In this document: piece by piece, positions 36,226 to 44,974 of the stretch
Layout of the letters: each line of letters starts with the position of its first letter
How positions within the stretch are numbered: the first letter of the stretch is position 1
Origin: an uncultured Flavobacteriaceae bacterium
Lineage (GTDB): Bacteria > Bacteroidota > Bacteroidia > Flavobacteriales > Flavobacteriaceae
Length of the DNA: 64,000 nucleotides
Direction of reading: 5' to 3'
NCBI GenBank assembly: GCA_943788695.1
Contig: CALSRG010000001.1
Location: forward strand, 868,001 to 932,000
Notes under the pieces: generated by a model
Told to the model about the DNA's origin: nothing
The model's database searches: none
The model's input: the letters and a program-made list of their open reading frames with translations, nothing else
Program-made: the position numbers and the translations under genes

Positions 36226-37529
36226 TTTTAGCTATTAGTACCTCAGGAACAATATTGACCACCATAGTGGCTTTTTTGGCCGTGACACTTTTGCTTGTCG
36301 CAGTATTATTGTTTGTCAAACAAAAATTATCGCCTTCGGGTCCAGTGAAAATCACCATCAATGGAGAAAAAGTCATTGAGGTTGCTTCCGGTTCTACTCT
36401 GTTGAGTACTTTAGGAGGATCAAAAATATTTTTACCTTCTGCATGTGGAGGAGGTGGAACATGTATTCAATGCGAGTGTCATGTGAATGCAGGTGGTGGC
36501 GAGGCTCTACCAACAGAAATTCCGCATTTCTCCAGGAAGGAACTTCAATCTGGTGCACGTTTGGCTTGTCAAGTAAAGGTAAAGCAAGACATGGATATTT
36601 CCATTCCCGAAGAAATATTTGGTATCAAGAAATGGCCTGGTGAAGTTGTGAGTAATTACAATGTCGCATCTTTTATTAAAGAATTTGTAGTGCGTATTCC
36701 AGAGGATATGAATTATAAAGCAGGAGGCTATATACAAATTGAAATACCACCATGTGAGGTGAAATACGCTGATATGGATATCACAGCACACCCTGAAGAA
36801 CATGATACCCCCGATAAATTTAAATTAGAATGGGATAAGTTTGGTTTGTGGCCGTTAGTCATGAAAAATACTGAAACTGTTGAACGTGCCTATTCTATGG
36901 CCTCCTATCCAGCTGAGGGTCGTGATATTATGCTAAACGTACGTATTGCGACACCACCATGGGATAGGAATAAAAACGGATGGATGGATGTCAATCCTGG
37001 TGTAGCTTCATCATATATTTTTGGATTGAAAGCAGGTGATAAGGTTACCATATCAGGCCCATATGGTGAGTTCTTTATCAATGAATCTGATTCTGAAATG
37101 TTGTATGTTGGTGGTGGCGCAGGTATGGCGCCCATGCGCTCTCATTTATACCATCTATTTAATACCCTTCAGACAGGCCGAAAAGTGAGCTTTTGGTATG
37201 GAGGAAGATCAAAACGCGAATTGTTTTACCTTGATCACTTCCGTGAATTAGAGAAGAAATTTGACAATTTCAAATTCTATGTGGCGCTTTCGGAACCTTT
37301 AGAAGAAGATAACTGGAAAGTAAAAGAGAATCTTGGCGCAGAAGGCGATGGTTTTATTGGTTTTGTTCACAACTGTGTGATCGATCAATATTTGAGTAAA
37401 CATGAAACACCAGAAGATATTGAATTATATTTCTGTGGACCACCACTTATGAATCAGGCAGTACAAAAAATGGGAGAGGATTTCGGTATCCCTGACGAAC
37501 ATATAAGATTCGATGACTTCGGAGGTTAA
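36222..37529 (+). CDS. nqrF: NQR subunit F (NADH dehydrogenase subunit)
   Basis: NqrF oxidises NADH and feeds electrons into the complex. The 435-residue product has an N-terminal membrane helix ([21 protein letters not shown]), a ferredoxin-like domain whose 2Fe-2S cysteines lie in [14 protein letters not shown] and LACQVKV, and a ferredoxin reductase-type part with the FAD motif RAYSMASYP (about residue 224), YGEFF, and the NADH-binding [14 protein letters not shown], ending [12 protein letters not shown] and FDDFGG. The length is normal. Confidence 0.96.
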   Translation: MILAISTSGTILTTIVAFLAVTLLLVAVLLFVKQKLSPSGPVKITINGEKVIEVASGSTLLSTLGGSKIFLPSACGGGGTCIQCECHVNAGGGEALPTEIPHFSRKELQSGARLACQVKVKQDMDISIPEEIFGIKKWPGEVVSNYNVASFIKEFVVRIPEDMNYKAGGYIQIEIPPCEVKYADMDITAHPEEHDTPDKFKLEWDKFGLWPLVMKNTETVERAYSMASYPAEGRDIMLNVRIATPPWDRNKNGWMDVNPGVASSYIFGLKAGDKVTISGPYGEFFINESDSEMLYVGGGAGMAPMRSHLYHLFNTLQTGRKVSFWYGGRSKRELFYLDHFRELEKKFDNFKFYVALSEPLEEDNWKVKENLGAEGDGFIGFVHNCVIDQYLSKHETPEDIELYFCGPPLMNQAVQKMGEDFGIPDEHIRFDDFGG

Positions 37530-37545
37530 TTGTTAAAACTTCTTT

Positions 37546-37929
37546 ATGACTATGAGTCTTCCGCTAACCCCGCAAGAAATGCATAATTTAGCCATGAATG
37601 TGGTGGGAAAGGATCTGGAGTCTAAAGGCTATGAGTTCATTGCTGTAAATAGTAAGCTAAAGAGACACCCTCAGTTTGTGTGTATCGACCAAAGCAAGCA
37701 ATATTATTTCGTCATTGTGAAAGCTGTATTACTGCCAGATAATCCAAACAATTACGATCAATCATGGATGGCTACTTTTCAAAAACATGCCGATGAAAAC
37801 AATGCTAAAGTGTTGTTCGCTGGTGTGGGATTGAGGCATTCAACCAATGATTATTCACCTCCATTGAAGAATCAGGACTATTTGTTAGAATATCAAGGTG
37901 CGCAGATGATCTCACCTTTTCCCAACTAG
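37546..37929 (+). CDS. Small soluble protein of the nqr operon, unknown function
   Basis: The 127-residue protein has no signal peptide or membrane helix. It starts near an ATG at 37546 (MTMSLPLTPQEMHNLAMN; a second ATG at 37552 would fit equally). It contains GYEFIAVNSKLKRHPQFVCI, YFVIVKAVLLPDNPNNYDQ and KVLFAGVGLRHS. In related genomes the same kind of product is often annotated as NQR subunit F, but it has none of the Fe-S or FAD motifs of NqrF, so I would not use that name. Its place between nqrF and apbE, 16 bases after nqrF, suggests a chaperone or assembly role for the complex; this is inference. Confidence 0.7.
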   Translation: MTMSLPLTPQEMHNLAMNVVGKDLESKGYEFIAVNSKLKRHPQFVCIDQSKQYYFVIVKAVLLPDNPNNYDQSWMATFQKHADENNAKVLFAGVGLRHSTNDYSPPLKNQDYLLEYQGAQMISPFPN

Positions 37930-37940
37930 ATTAATTCTGT

Positions 37941-38933
37941 ATGCGCCGTTTCTTTATTTCATTCATGCTATCCTGTTTATTTTTTTCCTGTGAATCGGGT
38001 GAACCAAAATTGCAGGAGCTGAGGGGATCAGTTTTTGGCACATCTTATGGGATTCAATACTTCGATAGTCAAAACAATCAGAAATTAGTTCAAGCAGTGG
38101 ACAGTGTTTTTTATGCCATAAATGCTTCGCTATCAACCTATCTTCCAAATTCTATAATATCTCGAATCAATAAAAATACTCATGTTAAACTCGATAATAT
38201 TTTTATTGAGGTATATCAGGCATCGTTGAGCGTTTACAAAGATACAGAGGGTCGATTTGATCCTACCATCGGCGGGTTGGTTAACGCATGGGATTTTGGA
38301 CCAGAAGGCGCTGAGAAGGATCTTGATAGTTTGCGCATAGCACAATTAATGACTGGTGTCGGATTTAACAAAATTAGCATCTTTGATAATGAATTGCAGA
38401 AGTCAAACAATGCGATATACATAGATTTTAATGCCATTGCAAAAGGCTTTGCAGTGGATGAGATTTCGAAGTTATTAGATCGGTTTGGGTTTCATGATTA
38501 TGTGGTAGAGATTGGAGGTGAAATAAGAACATCTGGACATAATATTGATAAAAATAAAGATTGGAAAATAGGAATCGACAAGCCTAATTTTGATGGTACT
38601 CAATCTATGATCACCGCCATTGAACTTAAAAATCAGTCTATGGCAACTTCCGGTGTTTATCGGCATTATTGGGTAAACGATCAAGGTTTTCGTTATGCCC
38701 ATATTATTGACACTAAAACAGGTTTTCCCAGTCGAACGGATATTTTGTCTGTTTCTGTCATTGCAAATCAATGTATGATCGCCGACGCTTTCGCTACTGC
38801 ACTTCAATCAATGAATTCTTCTGAAGCAGATACTTTTCTTAAAAAGCATTTGGACTTGAAAGTCATGCTAATTACAGCCAAACCCGATGGTGATTTAGAA
38901 TTGAAATACTATAACGGGTTTCCTTCAAACTAG
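37941..38933 (+). CDS. apbE: FAD:protein FMN transferase ApbE, copy 2 (nqr-linked)
   Basis: The 330-residue lipoprotein (LFFSCESG, Cys at residue 16) has the ApbE motifs VFGTSYGIQYF near residue 31, KGFAVDEIS near residue 170, EIGGEIRTSGHN, and HIIDTKTGFPSRTDILSVSV with the metal-binding DAFATAL region at the C-terminus. Because it is the last gene of the nqr operon it is expected to put FMN on NqrB and NqrC. It is clearly not the same as the copy at 535, which has a cleaved signal and sits in another operon. The stop overlaps the map stop by four bases. Confidence 0.94.
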   Translation: MRRFFISFMLSCLFFSCESGEPKLQELRGSVFGTSYGIQYFDSQNNQKLVQAVDSVFYAINASLSTYLPNSIISRINKNTHVKLDNIFIEVYQASLSVYKDTEGRFDPTIGGLVNAWDFGPEGAEKDLDSLRIAQLMTGVGFNKISIFDNELQKSNNAIYIDFNAIAKGFAVDEISKLLDRFGFHDYVVEIGGEIRTSGHNIDKNKDWKIGIDKPNFDGTQSMITAIELKNQSMATSGVYRHYWVNDQGFRYAHIIDTKTGFPSRTDILSVSVIANQCMIADAFATALQSMNSSEADTFLKKHLDLKVMLITAKPDGDLELKYYNGFPSN

Positions 38934-39733
38934 GACTTGAAGGGTTGTTCCTCATAACTTGTGATGCCCAAAACCTCATAGATATAATCGAAGGTAGATA
39001 GTAACTCAGGATTACCGTTTACAATCGCCACATTGTGTTCAAAGTGAGCACTTGGCATTCCGTCTTTCGTTGTAATCGTCCAGCCGTCGCTATGATGGTT
39101 GATACTTTTTGATCCCATATTGATCATAGGTTCAATAGCGATCACCATACCTTCAATAATTTTTTTGCCACTACCTTTTCGACCATAATTGGGAACCTCA
39201 GGATCTTCATGCATTGTGCGACCGAGACCATGTCCTACCAATTCTCTAACAACACCATATCCTTTGTTTTCACAATATTGTTGAACGGCATAGCCAATAT
39301 CGCCAACTCTATTGCCTATTCTAAATGCCTTAATACCTTCATATAGCGATGCCTTAGTCACTTCAAGCAATTTCAGAACATCTGAGCTCACATCACCCAC
39401 TGGAAAGGTATAGGCGTGGTCGCCATAAAAACCATGCTTAATGGCTCCACAATCTACTGATATGATATCTCCATCTTTTAAAGGTGTGCCGTTTGGAATG
39501 CCATGAACAACCTGGGCATTTGGACTAACGCAAAGTGTATTTGGAAAGTCATATAAGCCTAAAAACCCTGGTACAGCACCATGATCCCGGATAAAAGCCT
39601 CTGCCAAACTGTCTAATCTTAAGGTTGTTATGCCTGGTTTTATTTCGCTGGCTAGCATACCCAAGGTTTTAGAAACTATCAAGGCACTTTCACGGATAAG
39701 TTCAATTTCTTCTGCTGTTTTTTGAATAATCAT
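38930..39733 (-). CDS. map: Type I methionine aminopeptidase
   Basis: Map removes the initiator Met from new proteins. The 267-residue protein has the metal ligands of the pita-bread fold: DVDCGA-type segment IISVDCGAIKHGFYGDHAYTFP (two Asp), RELVGHGLGRTMHEDPEVPNYG (His) and the final Glu residues in VIAIEPMIN and SAHFEHNVAI. The length matches the type Ia/Ib class. It is 11 bases downstream of gpmI on the same strand, so they are likely co-transcribed. Confidence 0.96.
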   Translation of the reverse strand: MIIQKTAEEIELIRESALIVSKTLGMLASEIKPGITTLRLDSLAEAFIRDHGAVPGFLGLYDFPNTLCVSPNAQVVHGIPNGTPLKDGDIISVDCGAIKHGFYGDHAYTFPVGDVSSDVLKLLEVTKASLYEGIKAFRIGNRVGDIGYAVQQYCENKGYGVVRELVGHGLGRTMHEDPEVPNYGRKGSGKKIIEGMVIAIEPMINMGSKSINHHSDGWTITTKDGMPSAHFEHNVAIVNGNPELLSTFDYIYEVLGITSYEEQPFKS

Positions 39734-39744
39734 GAGTTGAAAAA

Positions 39745-41259
39745 TTAAACTAGTGAATGTTGTGTCATAGCCTCTGGTTGCGGAATCGACATGATTTTTA
39801 AAATGGTCGGAGCAATATCACCTAAAACACCATCTTTAATAGTTTTTAAATTTTTGTCAATCAAAATGACGGGTACGGGATTTGTTGTATGCGCTGTATT
39901 CGGCGTGCCGTCAGAATTTATCATAACTTCACAATTCCCATGATCGGCAATGAGTAAGATAGCATAATCCGAAGATAAAGCTGCCTCAATGACATCTTGA
40001 ACACAAGTGTCAATAGTTTCACAAGCTTTAATCGCAGCCTCCAAATTACCCGTATGGCCTACCATATCTCCATTCGCAAAATTGAGACAAACAAAATCAG
40101 TATTTCCATTGAGTAATTCAGGAACAAGTGCATCACGCAATTCGTATGCACTCATTTCTGGTTGAAGATCATAAGTGGCTACTTTTGGAGAGTTTCTCAA
40201 AATCCGCTTTTCACCATTAAATGGTGTCTCACGACCACCAGAAAAGAAAAATGTAACATGAGGATACTTCTCTGTTTCTGCAATTCGAATTTGAGTTTTT
40301 CCATGTGATTCAAGTACTTCTCCTAAGGTTTCAGATAAATTATCCTTATCAAACATAATATCAATACCTCTATACGCCTCGTCATAATTTGTCATAGTTA
40401 CATAATGAAGCCCCAAGGCGTGCATATTATGTTCGTGCATATCTTGTTGAGAAAGGACCTGCGTCAATTGACGACCTCGGTCTGTTCTAAAATTAAAAAA
40501 CACAACAAGGTCACCATCTTTAATTTTTGCTACTGGCGTGTTATGTTCTTTAACTATAATTGGCTTGATGAACTCATCTGAGATGCCATTGTCGTAAGAT
40601 GATTGAATGGCGCTTAGGACGTCATTAACTTGATTACCCTTGCCCAAAACCAATGCGTCGTAAGCTATTTTAATACGCTCCCATCGCTGGTCTCTATCCA
40701 TGGCGAAATAACGGCCGGTTACGGATGCTATTTTTCCTGATGTATGAGCTAATTTGTCTTTTAAGGTGCTGATGAACCCCAAACCAGAGTGCGGATCAAC
40801 ATCCCTGCCATCAGTAAAAGTATGAATAAAATATTGGGAAAGTTTTGCTTGTTCGGCAGCATCAATAAGCCCAAACAAATGATCAATGTGCGAATGAACA
40901 CCTCCATCACTAACTAGTCCTAAAAAATGAACGTCCGCCCCCGTTCTTTTAGCTGTTTCGAATCCTTTGATTAAGGCTGAATTTGTTCTTAAGCTGCCTT
41001 CTCTCACAGCAAGATTGATTTTCACTAAATCTTGATATACAATACGTCCAGCACCCAAATTCATATGTCCTACTTCACTATTGCCCATTTGACCTTCGGG
41101 CAGCCCTACATGAAGTCCATCTGTGCGCAGCGTTGCGCTGGGATAATTATCATATAAACTATCAATAAATGGTGTCTTGGCTTGGGCAATAGCAGATACA
41201 TTTGGATTTGGACCGTGACCCCAACCGTCTAGTATCATCAAAAGGACTTTTTTAGGCAT
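39745..41259 (-). CDS. gpmI: 2,3-bisphosphoglycerate-independent phosphoglycerate mutase
   Basis: GpmI interconverts 3- and 2-phosphoglycerate in glycolysis and gluconeogenesis with Mn2+. The 504-residue protein starts LMILDGWGHGPNP, with the metal Asp near residue 10, and has the phosphoserine loop PEGQMGNSEVGHMNLGAGR (catalytic Ser in GNSEVGH), then FTDGRDVDPHSG, FFNFRTDRGRQL, CLNFANGDMVGHTG and IADHGNCEVM with the remaining Asp and His ligands. The length is that of the usual two-domain enzyme. A -7 box at 41273-41280 is 13 bases upstream. Confidence 0.97.
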   Translation of the reverse strand: MPKKVLLMILDGWGHGPNPNVSAIAQAKTPFIDSLYDNYPSATLRTDGLHVGLPEGQMGNSEVGHMNLGAGRIVYQDLVKINLAVREGSLRTNSALIKGFETAKRTGADVHFLGLVSDGGVHSHIDHLFGLIDAAEQAKLSQYFIHTFTDGRDVDPHSGLGFISTLKDKLAHTSGKIASVTGRYFAMDRDQRWERIKIAYDALVLGKGNQVNDVLSAIQSSYDNGISDEFIKPIIVKEHNTPVAKIKDGDLVVFFNFRTDRGRQLTQVLSQQDMHEHNMHALGLHYVTMTNYDEAYRGIDIMFDKDNLSETLGEVLESHGKTQIRIAETEKYPHVTFFFSGGRETPFNGEKRILRNSPKVATYDLQPEMSAYELRDALVPELLNGNTDFVCLNFANGDMVGHTGNLEAAIKACETIDTCVQDVIEAALSSDYAILLIADHGNCEVMINSDGTPNTAHTTNPVPVILIDKNLKTIKDGVLGDIAPTILKIMSIPQPEAMTQHSLV

Positions 41260-41272
41260 GAAAAATTTTTAG

Positions 41273-41280
41273 CAAAGATA
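41273..41280 (-). promoter_or_regulatory. -7 promoter box (TATCTTTG) for gpmI-map
   Basis: Exact TAnnTTTG match on the minus strand, 13 bases ahead of the gpmI ATG. No clear TTG at -33. Confidence 0.5.
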
Positions 41281-41384
41281 ACAAACACAATAGACTTGAA
41301 TAGTCGAATAAAATTGTGAAACAAATAATCTGGGACTTTATTGTTTCAAAGATTCAAGTGTGTTTTTGTAATAAAGAAACAAGA

Positions 41385-42089
41385 TTAGATGTTATTCAAG
41401 TCACTGCCGCTTTCAAGCTCGATAGCTGGGTTCCCTTGACGGAATAAGGGAGCGGATAAAGTACCTCTGAGTATAACATTACTACCTTTAATTTCAATAT
41501 AACTGCCTTCCCTTAAACATAGAACTGGCGTAGCATTGTAGTGATGGTATTCATTTAATCTTGTTTCTCTAGTTTCCCCCATGTGTGTGCTGCTTGCATC
41601 GGCATCGATATAGTGCGGATTGATTTGAAAGGGAATCAAGCATAAGGCTTCAAAGCTTGGTGGATATACAATAGGCATATCGTTTGTAGTACAAATCGTT
41701 GGTCCACATACGTTGCTTCCAGCGCTTGTGCCAAGAAATGGCACACCTTTATGGACAGCTTTTCTTATGACGTCCAACAGCTCTAACTCGTGAAGTGTTT
41801 TTAATAACACAAAGGTGTTGCCACCACCGATAAAAATCCCTTCTGCTTGATCGATAGCTTCTGAAGGGGATGTAAAATTATGAATACCTTTTACGTTGAT
41901 GTCCAATGGCGCCATAGCTTTGGCAACTATTGAGGTGTAGTCTTGATACGAAATTCCGCTTGGTCGTGCGAATGGTATAAATAGTAACTCCTTAGTCGAC
42001 TTAAAAAACTCACTCAGCTGCGGCATTAAATATTGCAGAAAGGTTTGACCGTGAACCGTTGAAGTACTGGCTAATATGCAATTCCGCAT
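41385..42089 (-). CDS. pepE: Dipeptidase E (peptidase family S51)
   Basis: PepE splits dipeptides with N-terminal Asp. The 234-residue protein has the class-I glutamine amidotransferase-like fold: IFIGGGNTFVLLKTL near residue 85, the nucleophile elbow FLGTSAGSNVCGPTI with Ser near residue 122, and downstream CLIPFQINPHYIDADASSTHMGETRETR with the catalytic His. The length fits the family. It is transcribed alone; a near match to the -7 box (TATCTTTC) lies 27 bases upstream of the ATG. Confidence 0.93.
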   Translation of the reverse strand: MRNCILASTSTVHGQTFLQYLMPQLSEFFKSTKELLFIPFARPSGISYQDYTSIVAKAMAPLDINVKGIHNFTSPSEAIDQAEGIFIGGGNTFVLLKTLHELELLDVIRKAVHKGVPFLGTSAGSNVCGPTICTTNDMPIVYPPSFEALCLIPFQINPHYIDADASSTHMGETRETRLNEYHHYNATPVLCLREGSYIEIKGSNVILRGTLSAPLFRQGNPAIELESGSDLNNI

Positions 42090-42379
42090 GAAAATGTTGT
42101 GTTAAGTAAGTCGGAAAGATACTGATTATTTGATATATTTTAATCAAATCAATCGTCTCTTCGAACATTGTACTTAATTATAATTTGACATGATTTTGTT
42201 AAAATTTTCAAGATTCTTTATTTTCTTAAAAGGTTTAGTTCGTTATTTACTGCCTTTAGTAAGAAATGTATCAAACTCATATAGACCATAGTCTTTTGCT
42301 AGAAAATAATTAATTAGAATTGTTAGATTTTATATTCCGACAAGGCGAATTTTTAAAAAAGCAGAATAAGAAATAAATG
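42090..42379. other. Intergenic space between pepE and tatA
   Basis: About 290 bases without any convincing gene separate the divergent pepE and tatA. The stretch is AT-rich and contains the probable pepE promoter (TATCTTTC on the minus strand) near its left edge. I see no tRNA, repeat or terminator in it. Confidence 0.5.
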
Positions 42380-42407
42380 TTGTGACCATCAAAATTGTAT
42401 ATCTTTG
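42380..42407 (+). promoter_or_regulatory. Promoter of tatA (TTG-N17-TATCTTTG)
   Basis: TTG at 42380-42382 and TATCTTTG at 42400-42407, spacing 17, fit the flavobacterial consensus. The -7 box ends four bases before the first ATG, so transcription would begin about at the start codon. Confidence 0.7.
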
Positions 42408-42411
42408 TTAT

Positions 42412-42690
42412 ATGCAAACTTTTATGTTTATCAGTGGTGTTGAAATTGCATTTGTCATGTTTGTGGCGGTGCTAATCTTTGGTGCAGATAAAATTCCAGA
42501 TATTGCTAGAGGTCTTGGAAAGGGGATGAAAACTTTGCGTAACGCTACTGACGAGATTAAAAATGAAGTCACAAAAAGCGCTTCTAAACAAGGTATTGAC
42601 ACTTCTGTCACAAAAAGTATTTCAAAGGATTTTGAAGAGGTAAAAAAGGAAGTCGAAGAAGTCACAGGTGCCATCAAGCGTAATCTCTAA
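42412..42690 (+). CDS. tatA: Twin-arginine translocase subunit TatA/E
   Basis: TatA forms the pore part of the Tat exporter for folded proteins. From the ATG at 42412 the product has 92 residues: a short N-terminal membrane helix (EIAFVMFVAVLIFGADKIP), the amphipathic hinge region PDIARGLGKGMKTLRNATDEI, and a polar tail rich in Lys, Glu and Ser. The ATG at 42424 would give MFISGVEIAF, a start closer to many homologues. An earlier GTG at 42382 lies inside the promoter and is rejected. tatC is not adjacent. It converges on the O-methyltransferase gene. Confidence 0.9.
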   Translation: MQTFMFISGVEIAFVMFVAVLIFGADKIPDIARGLGKGMKTLRNATDEIKNEVTKSASKQGIDTSVTKSISKDFEEVKKEVEEVTGAIKRNL

Positions 42691-42693
42691 ATT

Positions 42694-43335
42694 CTATTTT
42701 TTCCTGGAAACGGATAAACCGTCTCTCAAAGGTAATAGCACGACATCAACCCTAGAATCATTATTGATATAGTCGTTGAAATGTTGAAGACATTTCGTAT
42801 CGTCATCATTTTCAGCAGCTTTTGATAAAACCTTTCCGCTCCATAACACGTTATCGGAAATGATTAAACCGCCTGGTTTTAATCGATCTATAACGAGATC
42901 AAAATAGATTTGATAGCTTTTTTTGTCTGCATCGATAAAAACCAAATCGAAAGATCCGTCTATTGTTGGGATGATTATTTTGGCATCGCCGAGGTGTTGA
43001 ACGATCTGAGTGCGATAAGATGATCTGTCAAAAAATGACTTTTGAAAATCTACCAATTCCTCGTTGCAGTCAATGGTGTGTAAAATTCCGTCTGCCGTCA
43101 AACCTTCTGCTAAGCAAAGCGCTGAATAACCAGTAAAAGTTCCAATTTCTAAAATATTTTTGGGTTGAACTATTTTTGAAAGCATACTTAAAAAACGACC
43201 TTGTAAATGACCGCTAAGCATTCGAGGTTGTAATATTTTCTGATAAGTTGCGGTATTGAGTTTTTTTAATAATTCTGATTCATTTTCTGAATGTGCAACG
43301 GCATATTGCTCGAGTTCTTCATTGATAAAATCCAT
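42694..43335 (-). CDS. SAM-dependent O-methyltransferase (catechol/caffeoyl-CoA type)
   Basis: The 213-residue protein is of the methyltransf_3 class: QGRFLSMLSKIVQPKNILEIGTFTGYSALCLAEGL with SAM loop, DLVFIDADKKSYQIYFDLVIDRLKPGGLIISDN with the metal Asp residues, LWSGKV, and the C-terminal LPLRDGLSVSRKK. Members methylate hydroxyls of catechol-like molecules using a divalent metal. The start overlaps the stop of the ACMSD-like gene by one base, so it is the last gene of the kynurenine operon and could methylate an o-aminophenol such as 3-hydroxyanthranilate or 3-hydroxykynurenine; this is inference, and homologues of this enzyme are also common outside such operons. Confidence 0.88.
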   Translation of the reverse strand: MDFINEELEQYAVAHSENESELLKKLNTATYQKILQPRMLSGHLQGRFLSMLSKIVQPKNILEIGTFTGYSALCLAEGLTADGILHTIDCNEELVDFQKSFFDRSSYRTQIVQHLGDAKIIIPTIDGSFDLVFIDADKKSYQIYFDLVIDRLKPGGLIISDNVLWSGKVLSKAAENDDDTKCLQHFNDYINNDSRVDVVLLPLRDGLSVSRKK

Positions 43336-44417
43336 CAGCCTAAAATTCTATTAATCATATCTTGTTTGGCCGAATTATCGTCTCCGCAGAGCCATTGCAA
43401 AATATTGTCACTCCAAATGTCTTCAGATTCCGTCGTGGTAATTATATTTCGATCGATGGCTAAATCTAAAATTTTACCAGGATATGAGGACTGTGATTCA
43501 CTTTCCATTTCACCTAAGGGATATGGATCATCAAGACCCATGACAATTTGCTTTGCAGTTGCATTTTCAACCAGTAGTTGGAGTGAGCCCGTATCGTGAA
43601 CTAATGTGTCGAAAAATATATTTTTATGACCAACAGCCTTTCGAGGGTGTGTTTTGCCTTTAAACAAATCGGGTCGTCCATCAAACCCTTGAATACGTCT
43701 TCCTAAATTAATCTGAGCCAATTGTCCACCATGTGCAAAACATACACGCATATTAGAATATCGTTCTTGATATCCATTTAAGGTGAAAAAATGATAGGCA
43801 TCGGCACATTGTGCTAACATCCAAATCAGATGGAATCGCCATGAAGTATTTTCGAGCAGTATGAATTTTTCACCGTCGTATGGATGAATCTCTAAAGCCA
43901 AATTATATTTATCAGCCAATTCAAAAATTGGAGCATTTTCTTCATCAAAAATACACCGCCATTTGCCAATGGTATTCATATAATGGGTTGGTAAACACAA
44001 CAATTTCATATTGAGTTCTTCAACGCATCGTTCAATTTCCCAAAGTGCACCTTGCACATATCCAGGGTGAACTACAAACCCACTAGTAAATTTACTTGGA
44101 TGTTTTTGCTGAATACCAGCGTTAAAGTCATTTTGAAAGCGCAGTGCCCTTTTCATATCCTCTATTGTAAGTCCATTGCCATACAATTGAGATAAGTTCA
44201 AAACTACGGCATGATCTATATGATATCGGTCCATCCATTCCAGTTTTTCGTTTAGAAAAAAACTCGAATCCGTTACCGGTCTACTCCAATCTTTTTGCAG
44301 CATAAATTTTTTGTCAGAATCCACCCAAAAAATACCCTTATCTTTTAAATACTGAGGTATTTCTTCCGGATATGGTAGAAGGTGAGAATGACCATTAATA
44401 CGCAAACGACGGTTCAT
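43335..44417 (-). CDS. 2-amino-3-carboxymuconate-6-semialdehyde decarboxylase-like amidohydrolase
   Basis: The 360-residue amidohydrolase_2 protein has an N-terminal H-x-H metal pair in INGHSHLLP (residues about 8-13), LEIHPYDGEKF with a later His and CFAHGGQLAQINLGRR, and a final VMGLDDPYPLG with the conserved Asp. In the order of kynurenine catabolism the ACMS decarboxylase (ACMSD) acts after 3-hydroxyanthranilate dioxygenase and gives 2-aminomuconate 6-semialdehyde. The dioxygenase gene is three bases upstream, which supports this call. Other members of the superfamily decarboxylate related acids, so the exact substrate rests on context. Confidence 0.87.
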   Translation of the reverse strand: MNRRLRINGHSHLLPYPEEIPQYLKDKGIFWVDSDKKFMLQKDWSRPVTDSSFFLNEKLEWMDRYHIDHAVVLNLSQLYGNGLTIEDMKRALRFQNDFNAGIQQKHPSKFTSGFVVHPGYVQGALWEIERCVEELNMKLLCLPTHYMNTIGKWRCIFDEENAPIFELADKYNLALEIHPYDGEKFILLENTSWRFHLIWMLAQCADAYHFFTLNGYQERYSNMRVCFAHGGQLAQINLGRRIQGFDGRPDLFKGKTHPRKAVGHKNIFFDTLVHDTGSLQLLVENATAKQIVMGLDDPYPLGEMESESQSSYPGKILDLAIDRNIITTTESEDIWSDNILQWLCGDDNSAKQDMINRILG

Positions 44418-44420
44418 TAA

Positions 44421-44945
44421 TTATAGTTTTTTTGGTGGTTCCATAATGCTATGACAATTTTTGCAGCTTCGTTTGTCCAGGTCTGAATAAAATTTATCGA
44501 AAATGACAGGCATATCTGTTTCAATATTCTCCAATGCAAATGTTTCTCGATATAAGGGCGAGTGACATTGTTCACAGTACCATTCTAATGCGTCTAGCTC
44601 ATTATGAATTCTGGGATATTCAATAACCAAACCAACTGTATTTTCGCCACGCTGAGGTGAGTGTGGCACCCCCGGTGGTAAAAGGTAGATGTCACCTTCT
44701 TTGATGTGAATGTTTTCTGGTACTCCATTATTCATTATTTTCAAAACAATATCACCTTCAATTTGATAGAAAAACTCGGGTGTTTCATTGTAATGATAGT
44801 CTTTTCGGCTATTTGGACCTCCCACAACCATAACTATATAGTCGCCATTTGGCCAAACACATTTATTACCGACAGGTGGTTTAAGCAAGTGCCGATTATC
44901 ATCGATCCATTGCTTGAAATTTAAAGGACTTACAAGCTTACCCAT
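44421..44945 (-). CDS. nbaC: 3-hydroxyanthranilate 3,4-dioxygenase
   Basis: The enzyme opens the ring of 3-hydroxyanthranilate with O2 to give 2-amino-3-carboxymuconate semialdehyde. The 174-residue cupin has the Fe(II) ligands in DYHYNETPEFFYQIEGD (His and Glu) and LLPPGVPHSPQR (His), with the substrate Arg near NSRKDYHYN. The C-terminal extension carries two CxxC pairs (WYCEQCHS and SCKNCHS), the rubredoxin-like second metal site of bacterial enzymes. The gene follows the SDR gene after 29 bases and precedes the ACMSD-like gene. Confidence 0.96.
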   Translation of the reverse strand: MGKLVSPLNFKQWIDDNRHLLKPPVGNKCVWPNGDYIVMVVGGPNSRKDYHYNETPEFFYQIEGDIVLKIMNNGVPENIHIKEGDIYLLPPGVPHSPQRGENTVGLVIEYPRIHNELDALEWYCEQCHSPLYRETFALENIETDMPVIFDKFYSDLDKRSCKNCHSIMEPPKKL

Positions 44946-44974
44946 ATTTAAAATATTTTGATATGATGTTAAAG

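Noticed and set aside
37546..37929. NqrF paralogue label for the small nqr protein
   Set aside because: It has no ferredoxin, FAD or NADH motif.
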